Position numbers and translations under genes: made by a program. Below are positions 59,180 to 64,000 of a stretch of 64,000 bases of DNA, piece by piece. The notes under the pieces were generated by a model. That model saw only the letters and a list, made by a program, of their open reading frames with translations, ran no database searches and was not told the origin of the DNA. Numbering within the stretch: the first letter of the stretch is position 1; every line of letters begins with the position of its first letter. This DNA is from Gracilaria domingensis (Eukaryota; Rhodophyta; Florideophyceae; Gracilariales; Gracilariaceae): positions 1 to 64,000 of the forward strand of contig VCMS01000357.1 in NCBI GenBank assembly GCA_022539475.1. Direction: 5' to 3'.

Positions 59180-61802
59180 CCTCCGCCAATCCTGGCCTCA
59201 GCTAAGCCCGGGTTGCCGTACGAAGTCGAAACGGATGCTAGTGCGAAGCAGGTTCGTTGAGTGTTGTTTGAGACCGACGAGAACGTGAACGACACCCTAT
59301 CGGGTACTGGTCAAGGTCACTGAACGTGCATGAAAGGAATTACTCGGTTTCCGAGAAAGAATGCCTCGCGGTAGTGTGGGCCTTGTCCACAATCAGGCCT
59401 TACTTAATGGGAACCCATTTCCGGGTGCATACCGACCATGCGTGCTTACGCTGGCTTATGGAAATCACCGAACCCTCGGGACGTCTTATGCGCTGGAGAC
59501 TGCGATTGTCGAAATTTGATTTTGAAGTAGTCTATAAGAAAGGCTCCCTTAACGTACAGGCTGATGCACTATTCCGTGTGGGCATATCAGCAGAAGCAGA
59601 GCATTCGGAGGACACTGAGATACCATGTTTTATGGTTGGAGACCTGGAAGGTGAAACTAAGATCCTTTTGGATGATGTGTGTGATGACATACTCGCCACA
59701 CAAACTACCGAACCGACACCCGGTTCATTCATACCAATTACTCCAGAGGAGATGATAAAGAAACAACAAAAGGACCTTTTCTCCACCCAGGTGCGAGCCC
59801 GTTTGAACGGTGGATACAGAATACCTTTCGAGGTTAATGATCAAGGATACCTCGTAAGGATGGTGGAATCCCGACCACAGATGGTAGTACCACACTCACT
59901 GCAGAGTCTTGTACTTCATTTGTCACACTATGTGAAGTTAGAAGCCCATCTGGGAGGTCGGCAGCTGTATCTCAGCTTACGAAGGGACTTCTATTGGCCC
60001 GCTATGGCGTTTGACTGGTACGGGGTTCGTCGCTCATGCCAGGATTGCGGCAAGAATGACCTTAAACTCTGTAAGTACTCGAAGGAGCTGAAGTTATTTC
60101 CCGCTCGGGCACCACTTGAATTTGTCGCCATCGGGATATTGGGAGAACTCATTAAGACCCCCAGGGGTAATCAATACCTGTTGGTCATAACTGACAGATT
60201 CTCCAAGTTGGTCAGGACAGTCCCGCTTAAATGGATTACCGCGGCGGCTGTGGCACAAGCCTTTGTGGTCCGCTGGGTGTTTGTCTATGGATCGCCGGTA
60301 CAGCTACTATCCGATAACTGCTCGCAATTCACATCTAAGTTCTTTCAGGACGTATATCGGATCCTGCATATAAGAAATCTGTTTGTAACTACACATCATT
60401 CCCAGGCAAATGAGAAGGTAGAAAGATTTAACCGAACTATACTCGGGACTCTAAGATACTACGTCGCGGATCACCCCAAAACTGGGGACCTGTATACGGA
60501 CGCAATGACCTACGCGTACAACACTCAGGTTCATAGGGTAACGTCATTATCACCATTCGAGTTGGTACTGTCGCGAATACCGCCACCACTGGCAATTGAG
60601 GCACAGCCAACATTGGATACGTTCCCCTCACCGAGTATGTTTCGGGAAGCCTGGAAGAAATGGCTTACGAAGCTGGTACCTGTTGCTAGACGCTCAATGT
60701 AGAAAGCACAGCTGTCCTACAAGCGGCACTTCGATAGCCGAATTTGGAGACCACTACCTCAGCTGAGGACTGGAAACTACGTCTTCCTACGTAAGGAGTA
60801 TTACAATCCTGAAAAGGAACGGCGCCACAAGCCATCGCCAATTGCAAGTGGACCCAATCGGGTAGTTTCCATACAGGACGCCACCGCCGTACTGGATATC
60901 GACAACCAACATGAACGGGTTTTTAGTGATCGAGTCTATCGCGCGCCGAGTCCTCTCCAGGAAGTCGTCTCAACAAAGGTACCCGGGAACCCTGAATCCG
61001 CTATGCAGGATGGCGCCGAACGCTCGGATGATACTGTCCACGAACCCTCTGTTGTGCCTCACCCGCAGCGCGGTCTTTCCGATCTACCTGAAGTATCGGA
61101 GGCGCTCAAAGGTAACCATACCCTCTCTCGGGTTACTCCTACTAACTCTAATAGAGTTCACCCACCGCACACGGTTATTTCTGACGCTGACGTATTGCAC
61201 CCTAAGGAGGGGGAGGAGACCGTCGATCGCTCTCGATTATCAGCCGCTCCGGCACCGTCAGAGCCTGACCGAGGTACAACATCGTCAACGGAGACAGAAG
61301 CCCAAGCTGAGAATCATAACACGAACGCGACAACGCGCGCAGTAACCGCCGGCCAGGCAAGGACCTCTGTCAGTACTGAAGAAGGAACCCATGAAGGGAA
61401 AGAACCAGCTCAGGTTAGCACGCCCTGGTGAAACCGCCCAACCGTGAAGAGCGCAGTGCAACACGCTCACGCAGTGCGCCAGGTCCCGAGAAAACGGCGA
61501 AAGCCGTGTCGGGAGAGCCAGTTCTGGAGTAAACGGACAAAAAACTGAAGGGAGCAGCCTGTAGCAGGCGAAGGAAGTTGGAAAAGACTAGAAGTGAAGC
61601 CGGAAAGCCGGAGGTCGAAGGCGGAAGTAACCCTATGGGACAAGCACGAAGCACGGAGCACTACAAGTGCGACGCCCGAAACAACGGAGTAAAATCCACG
61701 TTCGTGGCGTGCACGAACGGCCACACAGGCGGAAGATATGATATTGGTGACTGTAATCACGTGTCGTGGCGAGCGCTTGGCACGTGCCGCCCCATGACCG
61801 TT

Positions 61803-61825
61803 CACAGGTGTCACTGACACCTGTG
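61803..61825. repeat. 23-bp perfect palindrome at the edge of the large palindrome
   Basis: Arms CACAGGTGTCA and TGACACCTGTG around one base (61814). It overlaps the first five bases of the 107-bp palindrome. Confidence 0.85.
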
Positions 61826-61927
61826 CGGGCTCGTGCAGCACACGTGCCGACAGCGGTTTTCGAAATTTGCCTGGCAGGCAAATTTCGAAAACCGCTGTCG
61901 GCACGTGTGCTGCACGAGCCCGCACAG
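61821..61927. repeat. Perfect 107-bp palindrome
   Basis: 53-base arms with a single central base (61874), no mismatch. The left arm begins CTGTGCGGGCTCGTGCAGCA and ends GAAATTTGCCTG. It lies in element 3 between the integrase tail and the chromodomain, where element 1 has no such structure. It could be a recent inverted duplication, a foldback element, or an assembly or library artefact. Confidence 0.92.
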
Positions 61928-62296
61928 CCAGCCAATAGCAATGGATGGCAACGCGCCGTGGCCCGGCAAACCGCCGCCCTGCTCAGTGAGCGCGTCTGCG
62001 AGCTTCTCCGTCACAACGGCTTTCCCCCGTCGAAGAAGGCACTACACTCGAATTCGAGACACGACCGTTCGTCGGCCTGTCGCCCTTCGGGCAAGAGACA
62101 CGAAGTTCCGAACTCCCGATGCAAGGAGGTCTCAGTAGAGACTTCTCCCGAAGAAATCGGACGCCGAATTCGGAAGTTACAGGTTCTCCGTCACGACGGC
62201 AGTTACCGTGTGTTGTACCCATCACAGCACCTCCGACACCGGATTGTACCACGATACCCCCCCGTACTCTCTCGAGTGTAGCTGCAGGTTAGCCCT

Positions 62297-62545
62297 ATGG
62301 CGGGAAGAACCGAAGTAATGTCCGACGACAGAAAGGAGCTTCTAGAATTGGTTATCGACCGCATTGTGAAACACGATTATGCCCAGGACGGGACGCTACT
62401 CTATCCAATCCGTTGGAACGGCTATGCACCCGAGAACGACACATGGGAGCCAATTGAGCACCTTCCGAGGTCGAAAGTACTCGCGTACTATGGCCGAACT
62501 CGGACTGCTCTCCCCGCAACCCTGGAAAATGCCCAGGTGGGTTAG
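62297..62545 (+). pseudogene. pol: Chromodomain end of element 3 pol
   Basis: An 82-codon frame from ATG 62297 with a chromodomain (VIDRIVKHDYAQDGTLLYPI, WNGYAPENDTWEPIEHLPRS). It is cut off from the rest of pol by the TGA at 61429-61431 and frame changes. The aromatic residues expected of a methyl-lysine cage (Tyr, Trp, Trp) are partly present. Confidence 0.85.
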
Positions 62546-62740
62546 GCCGTTACCGGCAAATGTCGTTAGTAAATGTCACCGCCCCGCGATTAGTTGGAAA
62601 GGACTCTGAGGAGTATAGAAGGAAAAGCTCTTCTATGTATATTAGGAGAGAGACTTTGTAACACCTAGTTGTCGGTTCAGTACCGTCTCACGGTGTTGCC
62701 ACGAAGTAGAAGGGGAAGAGGATCTGCGAAGTGCCACGTA

Positions 62741-62840
62741 TAGCTAAGAAGTATCCTGGAAAGGAGGTAAAATAGGGAGATGAAGTTCGCATTTGAGAAG
62801 AAGAAGAAGACGCCTCAAGAAGGACTAAGAAGGGAATGAA
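62741..62840 (+). other. Internal purine-rich tract (element 3)
   Basis: GAGAAGAAGAAGAAGACGCC and AAGAAGGACTAAGAAGGG, after the chromodomain and before the antisense ORF, matching the position of the tract at 12171 in element 1. Confidence 0.45.
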
Positions 62841-62914
62841 TCCATTATGGGTTTGGTTCATTGGTTAAGTCTCAAGCTACAGTGGGAAAACAACCGCTAC
62901 TCGGTGTACTCTCG

Positions 62915-63406
62915 TTATCCCGTGGAGGGCCCGGCACCACCCTTGCCCGGGTTCTGACTCTGGTGCTGGTTGGCCAGCGACGCCATCTCTGCCGCATCGG
63001 TCATATTCTCCGGGATCGGAACCCCCATACCTATCAGGCTGGAGCGCAGGGCCGCCACTTGATTCGACGCGGTACCCGCAGACGGTGTAGTTATATTCTA
63101 CCCTGCAAGGGCCTGAGCTCCCTCTGCGGTAACCGGCGTCGCATCTCCTACCGTACTCGGTACGCTCACCAATAAGGCTTGGCCATCGTCGTTGACTTCA
63201 TCGCCGTGGTCCAACGTTAGATCATCCCAGTCAATGGGCGGCGCATAGTCCTCAAGGAAGACGAACTCCATCGGGTGACCAGCCGGAATAGCGCGTTGAA
63301 CATGCGACATAGCCTCGGCATGTTCTTTTGAAATGAACTGCCGTTCCCACGGATCGTAATAGACCCACACCCCCGGGCGGGTAGCAACTCGTCCCCTGTG
63401 AGATAA
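62915..63406 (-). CDS. Conserved antisense ORF of element 3, C-terminal segment
   Basis: Minus-strand frame from the MITE edge to TAA 62915-62917 with one in-frame TAG (63098-63100). Segments: RGRVATRPGVWVYYDPWERQ, AIPAGHPMEFVFLEDYAPPI, then after the TAG VAALRSSLIGMGVPIPENMT, MASLANQHQSQNPGKGGAGP and a final STG. The last 40 residues align with the end of the element 1 antisense ORF with about 17 identities. It looks like a soluble, acidic protein with a Gly/Pro tail. No family recognised. Confidence 0.65.
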
Positions 63407-63845
63407 AGTGAGGCGCAATGGATGTCCATCGGATGAAAAATTGGGACATCTATGGGACATTAGTTGGATATCTTCTGCGCATCCAAGATATCCGAATGAT
63501 ATACCGTGGTACCCCGTTGGATGCGCCTAATTGATGCCCTTCACATGTCCTTGGGATGTACAGAAACTATTCCGATGATATTCATATGATGCACGAAGAT
63601 ATGTCCCATGGATGTCCGGAAATCCGCTTTGCGTTACTTGGGTATCACAAAATCCAATGGACATCTCTTCTTACATCATATGCGTATCAGGTGATTATCA
63701 TTTGGATATACTTCATGCACCATCTGAGCATCATTTACGTATATCATATGGACATCTTAAGGAGATCAAATGGACATCTTCAGGTTTCGTAATTCTAATA
63801 TGGGTTATCTGAAGGATATCATCCGGACATCAATTCACCTCTCTG
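63407..63845. mobile_element. 450-bp MITE, copy B
   Basis: Reverse-orientation relative of 18704-19153. The right end inverted reads CAGAGAGGTGAATTGATGTCC-like; the left end GTGAGGCGCAATGGATGT. The interior is made of GATGTCC/GGACATC and GATATCC words. It interrupts the antisense ORF of element 3. The left edge is uncertain by a few bases. Confidence 0.7.
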
Positions 63846-64000
63846 GGGTCGCGGAGATCGGTCGTTCCATCGCGGAGTCCCGTCGGGCTGCCAGTTCACC
63901 GGAACACGGTCCCAGTTGGCACGCTCAATTGCCCCCAGAAGGGTCCCGACCTCGTCTTGGTTCGCCTGTGCGCCCAGAGAGACAGTCAAATCCAGCCGGT
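63846..64000 (-). CDS. Conserved antisense ORF of element 3, upstream segment (runs off window)
   Basis: Open on the minus strand for all 52 codons from the window edge to the MITE: LDLTVSLGAQANQDEVGTLL, AIERANWDRVPVNWQPDGTP and RWND. VPVNWQPDGTPRW aligns with VPLGTQWRAKPPRW in element 1 (about 13090). The start lies beyond the window. Confidence 0.6.

Larger units (their letters stand above)
56206..61431 (+). pseudogene. pol: Pol of element 3: protease to integrase, with stops and insertions
   Basis: Protease LDTGAALKL with IILGCDFF (56490-56710). The frame is interrupted by MITE 1 (57081-57500) and resumes with a TAG just after it. RT: a TAA replaces Tyr in CIDYRKLN (58069-58071), a TAG follows at about 58189, and YLDDIVVFS is intact (about 58350). 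MITE 2 (58762-59179) splits RT from RNase H, and a frame shift lies near 59270. RNase H: HERNYSVSEKECLAVVWAL. Integrase: HLSHYVKLEAHLGG with CQDCGKN, VAIGILGEL (first catalytic Asp changed to Gly), LLSDNCSQF, EKVERFNRT, then a TAG at 60700-60702 and a GPN in place of GPY. Clearly inactive. Confidence 0.92.
53040..64000 (+). mobile_element. Decayed Ty3/gypsy element related to element 1 (element 3)
   Basis: Same order as element 1: LTR, identical primer site, gag, -1 pol, chromodomain, purine tract, antisense ORF. The 3' LTR lies beyond the window. Proteins align with element 1 throughout at moderate identity, so it is a distinct family of the same lineage. It carries in-frame stops in gag and pol, two inverted 420-bp MITE copies in pol, a MITE in the antisense ORF and a perfect 107-bp palindrome. 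The left edge is approximate. Confidence 0.9.

Noticed and set aside
63556..63812. ORFs of 66-78 codons in MITE copy B and a 126-codon ORF in copy A
   Set aside because: They arise from the repetitive GATGTCC words; frames are not conserved between the copies.
1..64000. CRISPR arrays, rRNA genes, bacterial operons or viral structural genes
   Set aside because: I saw no regularly spaced repeats, rRNA signature or operon-like spacing; the content is eukaryotic transposons and intronless host genes.

Overview
The window looks like a transposon-rich stretch of a eukaryotic nuclear genome, most likely a red alga (Rhodophyta, florideophyte-like). The reasons are long intronless genes, a small island of host genes in a sea of nested LTR retrotransposons and cut-and-paste transposons, and a secreted Hedgehog-type Hint protein of a kind I recall from red algae. 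The organism call is an inference. No bacterial operons, rRNA genes or CRISPR arrays are visible. The N run at 15165-15900 is an assembly gap.

Layout. 1-3412: 3' part of a broken Ty3/gypsy element. 3413-15164: a nearly complete Ty3/gypsy chromovirus-like element (element 1) with LTRs, gag, pol, chromodomain and an antisense ORF; its 3' LTR runs into the gap. About 17880-27040: an old minus-strand Ty3/gypsy (element 2) carrying a recent minus-strand Copia insertion (20558-25175, ACATT target duplication), a 450-bp MITE and a foldback element. 27290-30188: an intact piggyBac-like transposon. About 32097-34703: a hAT transposon with one in-frame stop. 36030-43070: host genes, namely a CLASP/TOG-domain protein, a PH-domain CAMK-type kinase and, on the opposite strand, a Hint protein. 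44502-46634: pogo/Tigger-like transposase. About 47400-47780: a frameshifted GATA zinc finger. 48804-51287: an intact pogo-like transposon with TA target duplication. 51965-52960: a transposase remnant. About 53040-64000: a decayed relative of element 1 (element 3) carrying two inverted copies of a 420-bp MITE and a second copy of the 450-bp MITE.

Most coding sequence belongs to the elements themselves. The least expected observation is that elements 1 and 3, well diverged in sequence, share three non-standard features. They have a slippery GAAAAAC placed directly before the gag stop with a 7-nt spacer and a predicted stem. They have a purine-rich tract after the chromodomain. They have a homologous antisense ORF between the chromodomain and the 3' LTR. 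Other points of interest are a perfect 107-bp palindrome, a perfect 49-bp palindrome, a half-tRNA type primer site in the Copia element and a cytosine-rich tract of over 100 bp abutting the kinase start codon.
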